The translations under genes and the position numbers were made by a program. DNA of 64,000 bases from Plectosphaerella cucumerina (taxonomy: Eukaryota > Ascomycota > Sordariomycetes > Glomerellales > Plectosphaerellaceae), in NCBI GenBank assembly GCA_020746995.1, contig JAGPXD010000002.1:2294001-2358000 (forward strand), written 5' to 3'. The notes beneath the pieces were generated by a model. The model was not told where the DNA came from. It searched no databases and worked only from the letters and a program-made list of their open reading frames with translations. Positions 11,749 to 22,749 of the stretch are shown in pieces (position 1 is the stretch's first letter; each line of letters begins with the position of its first letter).

Positions 11749-12550
11749 GCGGTTCGAGCGCGTGAGGGAACGCCGCCTCGATCTTTCCTGAAGGCTGGCA
11801 TGCCCCGATCTTCTACCCTCGCCTCCGGGACCTTTTTCTCCCGGCGTGCGAGGCACGGATTTGTTGGTTTCTAATGTACATAAACCCCCTTTTTTGTTGT
11901 GCCTTACCAGGCGTCGCTGTATGTATCACTACGTATGACGACAAACCCCCCTTTTTTAGCCTGACCGTCTCTTCCTCTCCTGGTTGGGGAACACGGCGGG
12001 CAAAAGGGGGGCGAGCAAAATTATGAGAACCCCGGCGGTGCCGATGTGTCTTTTTTACAAAGTTAGACGGATGGAAATGGCGCCGATTGAATAGACGCGA
12101 TTTCCTGACAATTCCTTCTCTGTGATTTGAATTGCCGTGATTTGAAGTGCCGTGACTTGAGCTTTGCTTGACGTTGTTTGCCGGGCCCGCTGATGAGTCA
12201 TGTACATTTTGTTTAGAGTGCGCGGCATCTAAGACCATGTTGATCAGTGAGTCGCTCCGATGCCGAGAGGCGCTACAATATCGACATATTAATTGCCTCC
12301 GGATGGCAGCCTTGGCACAGCACACGTGGCTCGAGTCGGTAGGCAACGGTTGTTAACACCGTTATGCATCAAAAGTAATCACCACAAAACGGTCATGACT
12401 CAAACCAGATCTATTACGGCGCCGAGCGCCAGAGCAACTGTATGGGGGGATATCACTTAGCAACCAGAGAGGAGACGACCCGTTGGACGCGCAGCGTCCG
12501 GGTCACGAACGAAACGCAGCAGAACAGAAGAAATCCACCGCAGCCCCCGT
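11749..12550. other. Convergent 3' intergenic region
   Basis: 800 bases between the stop of the LPMO gene (+) and the stop of the Sec14-like gene (-). Contains T-rich and homopolymer runs (11885-11955) suitable for 3' ends. No gene seen. Confidence 0.5.
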
Positions 12551-13718
12551 CTAGGCCAGCGCAGTCTCCTCGGCGGTGCCCTTAAGCTCGGGTCCCTTTC
12601 CGCCGTAGGCAGCCGGGAGCTTCTCGCCGAGGCCCTCGACGGGCGAGGTGGTGAGCTCGGCGGCCAGGCTGGCGCCGTTGGACATGGGGTGGAACTTTTT
12701 GAGAGTCTTGGCGGCGACGAAAAGCTTCATGAAAGTGTACATGAAGCCCATAATGACCGGCACATTGACAAAGAACTTTTCGCGCAGGGTCTCGGGGTAG
12801 TTCTGGTTGAAGACGGCGACGGTCTTGGTCGAGCTGGCTTTGACCTCGGCGGAGCGGCGGAGGAACGAGATGGAGAGGTAGTCGTGGACCTGGGTGATCT
12901 TGTAGGGGTCATTCTCGGCGGTGATGGGGGCCGTGGCCGTGGCGATGGAGAGACGGGCCAGGGCGAGCTCGGCGAGAGCGACGCGCCACTCGATGAATCT
13001 GAGAGGGGCCAAGTGTCAGTTGGAAACAGTCTCTGGGGAGGGGGAGAAAAGGGGAGGCGCACTCATCGAGGTTACCGAAGGTCTCAGCCATGCGGTCCGA
13101 GGCAGCACCGTAGACGTTCCAGGTGAACACAGCACGCTTCTCGGGGTTGGTGCTGTCGCCGTACTCGGTGACATAGCCCAGACCCTCAAACTTGGCCTTG
13201 CTGTGAGTCTTCTTGGCCAGCTCAAGGGGCTTCGCCTCGGCGCGCCAGGCGAGGGTCTTGAGCAGCTGCTCCTTGGCGGCGGAGACGTCGCCGTCGTTGG
13301 CGTTCAGGTACTTCTGGAAGACGATCTGCGAGGGCACGTGGGTGTCGGGGTCCTGGAGGGTGACGCCCCAGATCTCGGGGTGCGACTGGGCCTTGAAGGC
13401 GGCGTAGAGCTGCTGGATGGGCGGCTCGGCCGGGACCTCGGGGACGGCCTCCTCGGACTTGGTGCCCTCGGCGGCAGCGGGTGCAGTCGTGGCCTCCGCG
13501 TCGGCGGCAGTCTTCTTCTCGTCGGAGGCAGCAGGAGCCTCAGCCGCGACGGGCTTGGGAGCTTCGGTAACCTCGAGAGGCTTGACGGGCTCGGCCACGG
13601 CAGCGGGTGCAGGCTCAGGGGCAGCGGCCTCGGTGACCGTGGGCGCAGCAGCGGGCTGCTCAACAGCCGGCTTCTCCTCCGTCAGAGGGAGGGGGTTGGT
13701 AGGCTTCGTGTCGGCCAT
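12551..13718 (-). CDS. sfh5: Sec14-like phosphatidylinositol transfer protein, Sfh5 type
   Basis: Two exons on the minus strand: 13718-13063 and 12998-12551, joined as NLDE|FIEWRV; 367 residues. Residues 1-105 are an extension rich in Ala, Pro and Glu. Then follow a CRAL-TRIO N-terminal helical segment (PPIQQLYAAFK, PSQIVFQKYLNANDGDV, LLKTLAWRAE) and the lipid-binding lobe (DPYKITQVHDYLSISFLRRSAEVK, then VFNQNYPETLREKFFVNVPVIMGFMYTFMKLFV). The lobe matches fungal Sfh5, a peripheral ER and plasma-membrane protein that exchanges phosphatidylinositol; yeast Sfh5 also binds heme. The donor is GTGCGC, slightly non-consensus, but the join is exact. It is divergent from the VOC-family gene. Confidence 0.87.
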
Positions 13719-14582
13719 TTTCGCGGTGGTGGTGATATTATCGGGGGTGATGGAGAGGTGTGGTGGGAAACGAGGGAAAGAATTTGTTTGTGTCCGGGAA
13801 ATGGGACGAACGCGTGAGGAAAAAAAAAGGGAAGGAGTCGAAGCTCAGGCTGTGACACGAGCCGTCGCAGGTGGGAAGTGCACAAGACGGATGGGAGCTC
13901 TGAGCTTCAGCACGGAGCACCCTGGAATTTGCCGGTGCAGCGTGGGATCATGGGTGGAGCCATCACACGTGCCGGCATGCGCCGCGACTGGCCAGCAGTG
14001 AACCCACGCCTGGAAGGATGAGGTGAAGGGTGAGCCGACGCTGTTATCAGATGGTGTTGGGAGGACGTGGAAGCATTTCCGGGGATTAGGCAGCAGCATC
14101 GTGAGATCTAGGCGCCGCTTCGACCCTTTCCACTGTTTGAAGGTATTGAGTCGTGAAAAGTATTCGTGGTGTCAGCAGTAGACCCCGAGCTGAGGTGAAG
14201 AAGCTGAATAGTAATCACCCCGGGTCTGGAAAGGTTCAATGATGACCCGCGATGTTCCCCTCGACACGCCACAGCCGTCACTCTCAAGGCAGAAGTGCGG
14301 GGTTCTGTCTATTCGAAGCCAAAACAGAGCAATGTTGGGGAAGCGGTGATGGCAAGCAATCTGTACCTGCTTGGCCCGGCAGTGAGAAGCCACAACGGTG
14401 TGTACCTCGATCACGGAGCCACAAGCAAACGGCTGAGGAGCTTCACTTCAACTGCCACCAAAAAGGAAGCATCGTGAGGAGATAAATAACCACGCCGTCC
14501 GTCTTCCAGGCCAATACCTCCCAACAGTCTCAAGCAAAGCATCACACATCACTTTCTCTAATACCAAGACCCATCAATCACA
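13719..14582. promoter_or_regulatory. Divergent promoter interval, sfh5 / VOC-family gene
   Basis: 864 bases between two divergent starts, with no gene of its own. GATAAATA at 14481-14488, about 95 bases before the VOC-gene ATG, is a plausible TATA-like element followed by a CA/CT-rich leader. Confidence 0.45.
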
Positions 14583-15080
14583 ATGCCCATCAGCCAGCTC
14601 ACAACCTGCCTCTGGTTTGACGGCCAAGCCGAGGAAGCAGCACAGCTCTACACCTCCGTCTTCCCCAACTCCAAAATCACCCACCGTCAGCACTACACAG
14701 CCGTCGCCCAAGACGTACACGGCCAGCAGCCCGGCAGCCTCATGGTCATTGAGTTCTCGCTCAACGGGCAAAAGTTCGTCGGCCTCAACGGCGGCCCCCA
14801 CTTCAAGCACAGCGAGGCGGTGTCGTTCATGGTCGACTGCGATGACCAGGATGAGATCGACCACTACTGGGAGAAGCTCGGCGAGAGCGGCGACCCGGCG
14901 CGGCGGCAGTGCGGATGGCTAGCGGACCGCTTTGGCGTCGCCTGGCAGGTGACGCCCAAGGCGCTCAAGGAGATGATGGCGAGCGAGGACAGGGCGGCTG
15001 CGGACCGCGTGACCGCGGCCATGATGCAGATGAAGAAGATGGATCTGGCGGGGCTGCGGAAGGCGTTTGAGGGCAAGTAG
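14583..15080 (+). CDS. VOC-superfamily PhnB-like protein (3-dmu-9_3-mt domain)
   Basis: Single exon, 165 residues. The whole protein is one PhnB-like fold: TCLWFDGQAEEAAQLYTSVFPNS at the start, MVIEFSLNGQKFVGLNGGPHF in the middle, VSFMVDCDDQDEIDHYWEKL, and a final CGWLADRFGVAWQVTPK block. Databases often label this family '3-demethylubiquinone-9 3-methyltransferase', but it belongs to the glyoxalase/bleomycin-resistance (VOC) superfamily. No methyltransferase motif is visible, so that label should be distrusted. The true substrate is unknown. Length is typical for the family (about 150-165). Probably cytosolic; no targeting signal seen. Confidence 0.85.
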   Translation: MPISQLTTCLWFDGQAEEAAQLYTSVFPNSKITHRQHYTAVAQDVHGQQPGSLMVIEFSLNGQKFVGLNGGPHFKHSEAVSFMVDCDDQDEIDHYWEKLGESGDPARRQCGWLADRFGVAWQVTPKALKEMMASEDRAAADRVTAAMMQMKKMDLAGLRKAFEGK

Positions 15081-16562
15081 CTGCTGTTGCTGCAGCAGAA
15101 GGATGATGACTCAATGGGCAGAATGGGATGGCTGGGCTTGGGCTGCCTTTCGGTTTGCTTGCGTGAGATAGGAATCCGTATCGATCGAATAAACCTGATC
15201 GCCACTCTGCTGTCGTGGCGCGCCCTCGGCGCTTCAAGTTCGCCTGTTGAAGCCCAAAGCCCAAAAGCCGCGCAGACGGACTGCCCAATCCAGCGCCCAC
15301 GACTGCCCGTTGCGTACTGCGCTCCGGCCGGGCCTGCGTCGTCCGATATGGGCCGCCTCGCCAGGGCATTGGGCAGGGACGAGACGAGGGTGGTGCCGTC
15401 GGGCGAGCATGGCTCGGCGGTCATCGTGAATGGACTGTCGTTGTCGTCTCTGTCCCGGGATCGACGGGCGACCTAGATCCAGACTTTCATCTTCAAGCTG
15501 ACCTGACCTCGCACATCGTCAGCGAGGAAGAAGCCACCTGCTGCTGCACAACCCTCGAGCCCGCCCGCCTGTCGCACACCCACACCTCATCGACCTCATC
15601 GTGCGTGCCGCTGCATGCACCGACGCTCGCGGGAACCGGGAGGAGAAGCCAGGATAGAGGCGGTCTGGCAGTCGTGCCGTGATGGGGCCTGGGCCGGGAA
15701 CGGAGGAGGCCAATCACGGGGGGGATGGGGCATGTGGTGTCGCCCTGGGAAGCCAGGGCACGACAGGGGTCGGGGCGCCGGAACGCGTGTGGGTGTGAGG
15801 TGGATGGACCAGAGCTTGCGTCGCCCTGGCTTTGGAGTGGCTGGCATCGGTAGGACGAGATGCAACGGACGGAGGACGGAGGATGGAGGCGAGGGAGAGA
15901 GCAGGGCGCGCATGCAGGATGGGCGGCGGCCGACTTGGACTGGCCATCCATCAGGTACCGTGAGCAAGACCTCTTAAGCGCGAGTCGCCAAACACAACCA
16001 AACCTCTTCTCTTTTTCCATCTCCAACATTGAAATCTTCACCACTTCTCTCCGGACCCCTAAAAGCCCACATTCGTCCCTCCATCCAGCCTCCTTTCGCA
16101 GGCCTCCCGCCTGCCCGGCATCCACCGCCCCGTCAAGTCGGACGCTTGGGACACCCTTAGCGCCTCTGTCAGGCGATCTAGCGGCCATCAGTGGAGTCGT
16201 CTCAGCTGGCCCGGCCTCGCCCAGCGCCCTCCGACGTCTCGCCCAGCGCTCGCCCAGCACTACAGCCCCCCCGAGAGCGCCCCTGGACGGCCCGGGTCGC
16301 CAAGTCTCGTCCTCTCTCGCCCAATCATTTCCCCAGCCTCCCTCCCGCTTTTGGCGGGTACGTGACCTGCCTGGCTGGGCTGGGCGCAACCGTTGAGAGG
16401 CTTTGAGAGGTGAAGACGACTTCGATCCCCCGCCAGCCGGTGACCGCCATTTTCAACCCCCTTCCTCCCATCATATCCTTGACGGATTGAAGAGCCGCGA
16501 CGCACCTCCCTCCCTCTCCTGGCGAGAGGTCGAGACGGCATCGGACACGACAGACGCGCAAG
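15081..16562. other. 1.5-kb intergenic region and long leader
   Basis: No gene supported; GC-rich open frames on both strands have no recognisable features. From about 15975 the plus strand becomes CA/CT-rich, as in fungal leaders, so the next gene may have a leader of up to about 550 bases. Confidence 0.45.
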
Positions 16563-18688
16563 ATGGCCATCGAGACCATCACCATCATCAATAATTCTGG
16601 CAAGATCATCAGCACCGTGAGTCCCCCCTTCGTCTGCCAGCGTCCGCCCCCGCATGCTGCATCGATGCCCCTCCTTTTCCTCTTCCGCCCACCGCCACTG
16701 TATCATCTATCCCACCGCGCAACACCGCCCACGACCACGACCTCCCTTCAAGACTAACACCCCCAAAGGGAAAGTCGCTCTTCGGCGTCTTCAAGGATGC
16801 AAAAGATGCCTACCAGCAGAAAAAGGCCGCCATCCGCAGCGATCGCGAAATCGTGAAGCGCTCCCAGACCTTCGACGCCACCCGCGGCGGCTTCGACGAC
16901 TTCACGCCACCGCCGTTCCCCTTCACCGGCTACGGTCACCCCGCAGAGCAGCAGCAGCAGCAACAATATGTCGAGTACGCCGACGACACCCGCTCGCGCG
17001 CCTCGCACCGCTCTCACCGAACCTCGCGCACCCGCCGCTCCCACTCGCAGACGTCGCGCCGAACCGCCGCCCCTCGCGATGTCGAATATCACCCGCGCTC
17101 GCGCCCGCCACTGACCGAGACAAACCTGCGCTCCCACCGCTCCGAGGTCTCCTCCGTCGCCCCATCACGCGCTCCTCCCGCGCCTGCCGCCTACCACTCG
17201 CCATACGCCGAGACCGCGCCGCGCGACCTCGCCCTCTCGCGCCCGACACTGCACCACTATGCCACCGAGTCCATCGCCGACTCGGCCACCATCCGCCCTG
17301 GCACCGTCATCAGACAGCCCGCCTGCCCTCCGCCACCAGGCCCCGGCGCTCTTACACGCTCGCACACCTTCGACGTTGCCCCCCGGCGCGCCGGATCTGA
17401 TCCCGCCCTGGCCGCCACGGTGCGCAGAAAGGACATCGACATGAATCTCGCCTATGGCAACATCCCCCCAGATTTGGCCACCCGTCATGACCTCGACCCC
17501 GTCGTCATGGACGCCAACAAGGAGCAGAAAGCCAGGGGTCTCGTCCGCCACGTCGAGGGCCTCCTCGATGAGGCAGAGTGCGTCGGCCACTCCGCCGGCA
17601 GCATCATCAAGCGCCTGCAGTCCGATCCCAACGCTGCAGCCGCTGTTGCGCTATCCCTCGCCGAGCTCAGCAAGCTTCTCGGCACCATGAGCCCCGCCTT
17701 CCTCGGCTTCATCAAGGGCGGTTCCCCCGCCGTCTTCGCCCTGCTGGCGAGCCCCCAGTTCCTTATCGCCGCTGGTGCCGCCGTCGGCATGACGGTCGTC
17801 ATGTTCGGCGGCTGGAAGATCGTCAAGAAGATCCGCGACGAAAAGGCCCAGCAGGCCGAGATGGCCAATCAAGCCATGGCATTCCAAGCCGTCCAGGCCG
17901 CCCAGAACGCTCCCCAGTACTGGCCTGCCGAGGGCAGCGTGACGTCCACCATGCTCAACGGAGAGGCCGCCGAGTACTACACCACGGGTCCGGGCGGCCA
18001 ACGGGGCGGCGGTCCCGGCTACTCCGGCGGTGCCCGTGGCGGCCCTGGCGGAAACGGTCCCCGGGGCCCCGGAAGCCGCAACGGCGGCGGCAGCCAGGGC
18101 AGCTTCGACGAGGCCCTCGTCCTCGAAGTCGAAGAGGAGCTCAGCACCATTGAGTCCTGGCGCCGCGGCATCGCCTCCTACGGCGAAGACGGCAGCGTCG
18201 ACCTCGAGCTCATCAGCCCCGAGGCCCAAAAGGCCATGCGCAAGCAGCGCCGCGACGAGGAGCGCCGTTCCGTCGCCGCCTCCGCCCGGGACGGTCCCGC
18301 CGATAACGACGACGCCCGCTCCGAGCGCAGCTCCCGGACGCACCGCAGCTCCAAGACGGCCAAGACGTCGAAAACAGCAAAGACGTCAAAGACCGCAAAA
18401 ACATCCCAGACGCATCGCTCGTCCCACTCGTCCCGCCGCGACCGGCCAGACGACAACGACGCCGGAAGCGACGCCGGCAGCCGCAGGAGCCACCGCTCCT
18501 CGCGCTCCAAGCACACGGAGCGCGTCTCGACGCTCGCCATCGAGGAGGCCTCCAACGTCGACTCGGGCATCGATCACGTCCTGCGGCCCAAGAAGCAGAG
18601 CATGCTCAAGAGCATCTTCAAGAAGATGGACAAGGAGCGCGTCCTGGCCGAGAGGCCCCGCGAGAAGGCGTCCTCGGTCGTCTTCTAG
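16563..18688 (+). CDS. Orphan conserved-looking protein: amyloid-like N-terminus, hydrophobic helical core, basic Ser-rich tail
   Basis: Two exons, 16563-16616 and 16769-18688, intron 152 nt (GTGAGT donor, CTAAC branch); 657 residues. I do not recognise the family. Residues 1-18 are a beta-prone, Asn/Ile-rich peptide (ETITIINNSGKIIST) encoded alone on the first exon, followed by GKSLFGVFKDAKDAYQQKK. Residues 45-210 are low-complexity, rich in Arg, Ser, Pro and Gln. About residues 225-350 are helical and contain a Gly/Ala-rich hydrophobic hairpin (AFLGFIKGGSPAVFALL, then LIAAGAAVGMTVVMFGGWKIVKKI) that looks membrane-inserting. A Gly-rich linker, an acidic segment and a long Arg/Ser/Lys tail with three KTAKTS repeats follow, ending in RPKKQSMLKSIFKKMDKERV. 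Function unknown; a membrane-associated scaffold or regulated pore-like protein are guesses. Confidence 0.75.
18352..18405 (+). repeat. Three tandem 18-bp units encoding KTAKTS
   Basis: Units at 18352-18369, 18370-18387 and 18388-18405 each encode KTAKTS, while the DNA copies differ at several third positions. The repeats are therefore not brand-new, or selection acts on the peptide. Confidence 0.8.
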
Positions 18689-19211
18689 GCTGGGGAAGGT
18701 AATGATATAGATTATATTTCTGCTTCATCTTCTTTCTTTTCTTCCTTATTTTTTCTTCACGACTGATGGATGGATGATTTCCCTACGGGGATTGGGACGT
18801 TCATGATATTTACATGACGAGGCCCCTCACGACTGCAGGATTTGTTTTTTTGCATGTATATCCATAACACACTCACACTCTTCACGATATCCCCTCATTT
18901 GGAAAGGCTTAGATAGAGGCCAATGCATACATTTAGCCCAGCGCGCTGCCTCAATCTTTATCTCTTCGCATGAAGCTCGTCGGCAAGATAACCCGCTTAC
19001 TGGCCCCTTGTGCCGCTGCTCATCGATTGAAATACTTAAAACGCCTTTAAACAGCGTTGTGGACAGCACATATGACCCCCCATTCATTGGCTTGCTACAT
19101 CCGTGGACCAAAGCACACCACCCAAGGCAAAGCTCCATCCAGTAGATCGGTTCTCTAGAAAATGTGGAAAGGAGAATTGCAACTAAGCATCCCAGTCAGG
19201 GCTTAAACTTC
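18689..19211. other. Convergent 3' intergenic region
   Basis: About 520 bases between two convergent stops. T-rich runs at 18710-18760 fit a 3' end. No gene seen. Confidence 0.5.
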
Positions 19212-20683
19212 TTACCAACGAGGCTGCTCCTTCTCCAGGGCGGGCGTCTGCACCACGTTCTTGTCGGAGAACGGATCATCGTCGTCATCATCTTCGTCAT
19301 CGGAGACTGGCTGAACGGGAGGGCGAGGGGGCCTGGTTGGACCAGCGCCATGCGAAGGCGAGGTGGACGATGGCTTGGAGCCGGGGCGGGGCGGCTGCCT
19401 GGGTGCCGCGTCGAGGCTCAGCCCAGAGACGTCTGGAGGCCCGGTGGGGTTTTGCTTCGCCTTCTCCGTGACCACTACATCTCGTCAGTATGTACTGCGC
19501 CGCCCAGATGGTTTCATCTTACTCCTGTAGATATGCTGCTGTTCGGCCAGCTCATCGTCCGAGTCTGAATCTGCGTCGATAGAGCGATCCAGCTGTTCAA
19601 AGGTCATGAGGGCCGTGACAAGTTCGTCGTTGGCGTGGAGGAGGCTGCCGAGGTATTGCTCGGACTCGATGTGGTGGATCTGGCGAACGTCAGCGGTTGG
19701 ATAATGGCATGTAGAGACATCAAACTCACGTAGCGCAGGATCTTGCGCCTCAGCATCTTGCAGGCCTCAAACTGCCTGACGAGCTCTGCATTGTTCGAGA
19801 TCTGCTCCCTCTCACGATTGATGCTCTGGAGTGCATTGGAGAAGTTCGTCGTGGCGATGGAGGCCTCGGCAATGTCGCTCTTCATCTGCTCCTTCTCAGC
19901 CTCGAGGTTGAAGGACTTCCGCTTGCCCTTCTTGTCCTTGTTCTTCTTGTCCTTGGAGGACCCAAAGAAGGAGGAGCTACCGGTATTGGAGGATGACCTG
20001 GCGTGGCTGCCACTCGATAGCCCGCGAGAAGACTCGCCGTGGCGCGCGGGGGGTGGCGATCGGCGCGGGGGTTCTTCGTCATCGTCGGCACCGAAGGGGT
20101 TCTCGGTCTCGCGCACCGCCTTGGAGCGCTCCTGAGTGACGACCTGCTTGCGCTTCGGCAGTTCCTGGTGCAGTCAGTGGCAGATCTTCGCGACGCGGGG
20201 CGAGCATTCATACAGAGTGCAACCTGGCAAGCTTCTCGAGCCCAGGAGTCTTGCTGTACTCGGTCCACCCGGCGAAGAGACCCATAGCCTTCTTCTTGAC
20301 CTCAGGTGGTGACAGATCGGACGTTCCGCACACGCGAAGACGCTCCAGCAGGGGCTCGTCAATGAAAGCCCGCTGGAAGCGGGGCCCCGCGTTGGAGATG
20401 AGGGCATCCATGATGGTCAGAGCCCGAAGCTGGCGATGTGTGTTGCCATACTTGAGCTTCTTGCGCAGGGCGCGGGCAGCCTCCGTCGGACCCGTCACTT
20501 GGAGCTTAATGACCTCGATCAGGTCAACGAGGCCGCTCAAGTCATCCTCAGGATAGTCCTCGCTCGTGAGGAGCTCAATCTGGGTCGTCACAGCCGAATA
20601 CGGCTTCTTCTGCAGATGGGAGTCAGAGGAATGTCTCGTGGCCGACGGTCGCCGTGGCGACCTACCTGTGAGAACATGGACAT
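19212..20683 (-). CDS. lsb5: Lsb5-like endocytic/endosomal adaptor with VHS and GAT domains
   Basis: Five-exon model on the minus strand: 20683-20666, 20609-20214, 20164-19730, 19679-19523, 19474-19212; 422 residues. The first exon encodes only MSMFSQ. Residues about 8-140 form a VHS/ENTH-like superhelix (TQIELLTSEDYPEDDLSGLVDLIEVI, then RQLRALTIMDALISNAGPRF). A basic linker (RKQVVTQERSKAVRETENPFGADDDEEP, later KDKKNKDKKGKRKSF) leads to a GAT-type three-helix bundle (about 215-330; NALQSINREREQISNNAELVRQFEACKMLRRKILRYIHH). The tail is Pro-rich, then acidic (DDEDDDDDDPFSD). The yeast relative binds Las17, actin regulators and ubiquitin at endocytic sites. All five exons join in frame with 48-57-nt introns. 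Confidence 0.88.
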
Positions 20684-21481
20684 GATGGCGTGTTCGGTGT
20701 GGACACCGTTGGAGGGGCAGTTGAGGGGTAATGAGGCCGATACCAGATCGGCAGTGAAGCTCTCGCGATAAGGGTCCTGTCGGGGGAGGGTCGACAGCGA
20801 TGTTGGAGACTATGGTTCGGAGAAGGTTTCAGGCTCGGGCACTGGAGTTCCCGTGGTCTTTTCACATGACCTTAAAGGGACACGAGACGGTGGAAGGGTC
20901 TCAGTCAGTTCAGACTATGAGGGAGCTCGTGGTGGGGCCGTGATTGGGCTCCGCGGGGTCTGTGTCGCGGCTTCCAAGATCCCTGTGGCATGAGCAACAC
21001 ATCTCAGCCGCAGAGGTGACGTAACCCGTGGCTGAAGCTGCCACAGTGGCTCGTGCTTCTTCCCGTCAAACATCTTCACGTCGTCAAGACGCAAAAAATG
21101 TGTGATTCAAACCATGTGTCGTAGCTGTCTTCCTTATTAGGTAATTTCCAGTCATACTTCTGACGGGAAACGTTGAAGGAAACCAACGCTGGCAGGTACC
21201 GCGCCGTCTCGTGCCACCACTGTCGAAACTGTAGCCCCGCTCGCTCCTTCCCGACATGACAGTGCTGTCAAGGGAAGGTGCCCTGGACTTATGACCAGGA
21301 AGGCGCCACCGTTTGGTCCTTCCCGATCATGCCCGACACATCGTGTCTGTCCTAAAACTCGTCTTTTTCGGTCTGAATGCACTCTCGATGGGAGAAGCCG
21401 TATCATGATTTTCGTGACCTATCCCAAATCCTCCATGATCCAGTCATCATCCTCTACTTCCACCATCTAGGCCAGGACATC
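20684..21481. promoter_or_regulatory. Divergent promoter interval, lsb5 / unknown gene
   Basis: About 800 bases between divergent starts. No gene or clear motif seen. Confidence 0.4.
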
Positions 21482-22749
21482 ATGGACAGCACACACCGAG
21501 ACATGTTCCAGTTTGTGATGTCTCCTCCGTCTGAGGCGCACAAGCTGATTCAGCCAGACATCTTAGACATCCTCTGCCTCCAACCCCAATTCCAACAAAC
21601 CTAGTGACCCTCGAAGATGTAGAGCACGCGGACTCTCGCAAGCGCAGTCCGGCATCTTCCTTCGAGGAGACACTCATGAAGCGGGCTTGCACCTCTCTCA
21701 CATTCCCTTCGACTCTCCATGACGGGGCAGCCGTGGACTCGACTTTGGGTGCCAAGCAAATCTCCTCAAAACTCGCCATTCCAACCGAGAAAACCCTTGC
21801 CGCCGCTCATTTGGAGCAGTCAGAGAGCGAAGATGCCGACATCTCAGAAGCCTCGTGGATGGACCTGTTGGTTTTCCCTCCCGGCACGCCCACCCACAAG
21901 TCAGATTCAGTGGACGACTACGATGGCATCGAAGACGGCGACTGGGCTCAACTCTTGTCCGAAATCCCGAGATCACCACCAACCACGGTGGTCAGGAACC
22001 TAGAGCGGAACTCGAGACATGACGACAACTTCGACCCCACGCTGCAATTCTCGCCAGCAAATGCCACTCCAGGTGGCAATCTGCCAACGCAGAGCGCAGT
22101 TGAGGAGCTCCTGGATGAGGACGTCGACTGGGCCATGGTCCTCTCCATCGCTGACAAGACCGGGGGAAGCTCTCATACCGTTAGCACGGGAACCATTGAA
22201 GACCGTTCTCCAGTCGAACCTGTTCCGCCTAGCCAGACTCAACGCCCCTTCGTCCGGCCTCCCGTGCCTGCCAAGGTTCACGATCGAACCGTCATCCCCG
22301 GCATGTCTTCGTCCGTCGTCCTCCGCGTTTGCTTCCGCATCGGTGAGCTCCTGTCGCTCAACGCTCGCTCGCAACGATCCGGTCAGCGGACCGTCTTTGA
22401 GTTATTTGCTCGAGTCACCTACTCGACCCGCGAGTCGCTCTCCAGAACACAGCACTTCCAGTTCATGGATCTCTTCACAGATCGCCAGCCATTCCCCGCA
22501 GGCACCATGAAGAATTGGAAGCCGGGATCGATCATGGACCAACGCGCCCAGGGGTTCCTAGAAGGCGGCGGGCAGAAGCTGTTGTGTCGAGTTGTTTGCA
22601 CCATGAGAAAGCAGGAGCTCAGCGGTCTCGGCTGGGTGCTCGACATTGTGTCAATCGAGCAGACAAACTGGGAGGAGATAACTTGGGTCAGAAAGATAGT
22701 TGCTCGGGATGACACAGACGTCGAAAGCCAGAGGACGGGGGCTGACTAA
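21482..22749 (+). CDS. Unknown fungal protein, acidic N-half and compact C-terminal domain
   Basis: Two exons by my model: 21482-21510 and 21567-22749 (403 residues). The main frame has no ATG before 21676, although credible coding sequence extends to about 21570. A 56-nt intron (GTTTGT donor, GCTGAT branch, TTAG acceptor) joins it to MDSTHRDMFQ and reads into HPLPPTPIPTNLVTLEDVEHADSRKRSP. Residues 1-230 are low-complexity and acidic with a short basic RKRSP, nuclear-looking. Residues about 235-395 form a folded, beta-rich domain (VIPGMSSSVVLRVCFRIGELL, FELFARVTYSTRE, FQFMDLFTD, LLCRVVCTMRKQELSGLGWVLDIVSIEQTNWEEITWV). An OB-like fold is possible from the strand pattern, but I cannot name the family. 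Confidence 0.68.

Noticed and set aside
10828..11856. 342-residue minus-strand frame over the LPMO exon
   Set aside because: Gly/Arg/Asp-rich shadow of strong third-position GC bias in the real gene.
15493..16389. 298-residue minus-strand frame between the VOC gene and the orphan gene
   Set aside because: No domain, low-complexity; lies over the probable promoter and leader.
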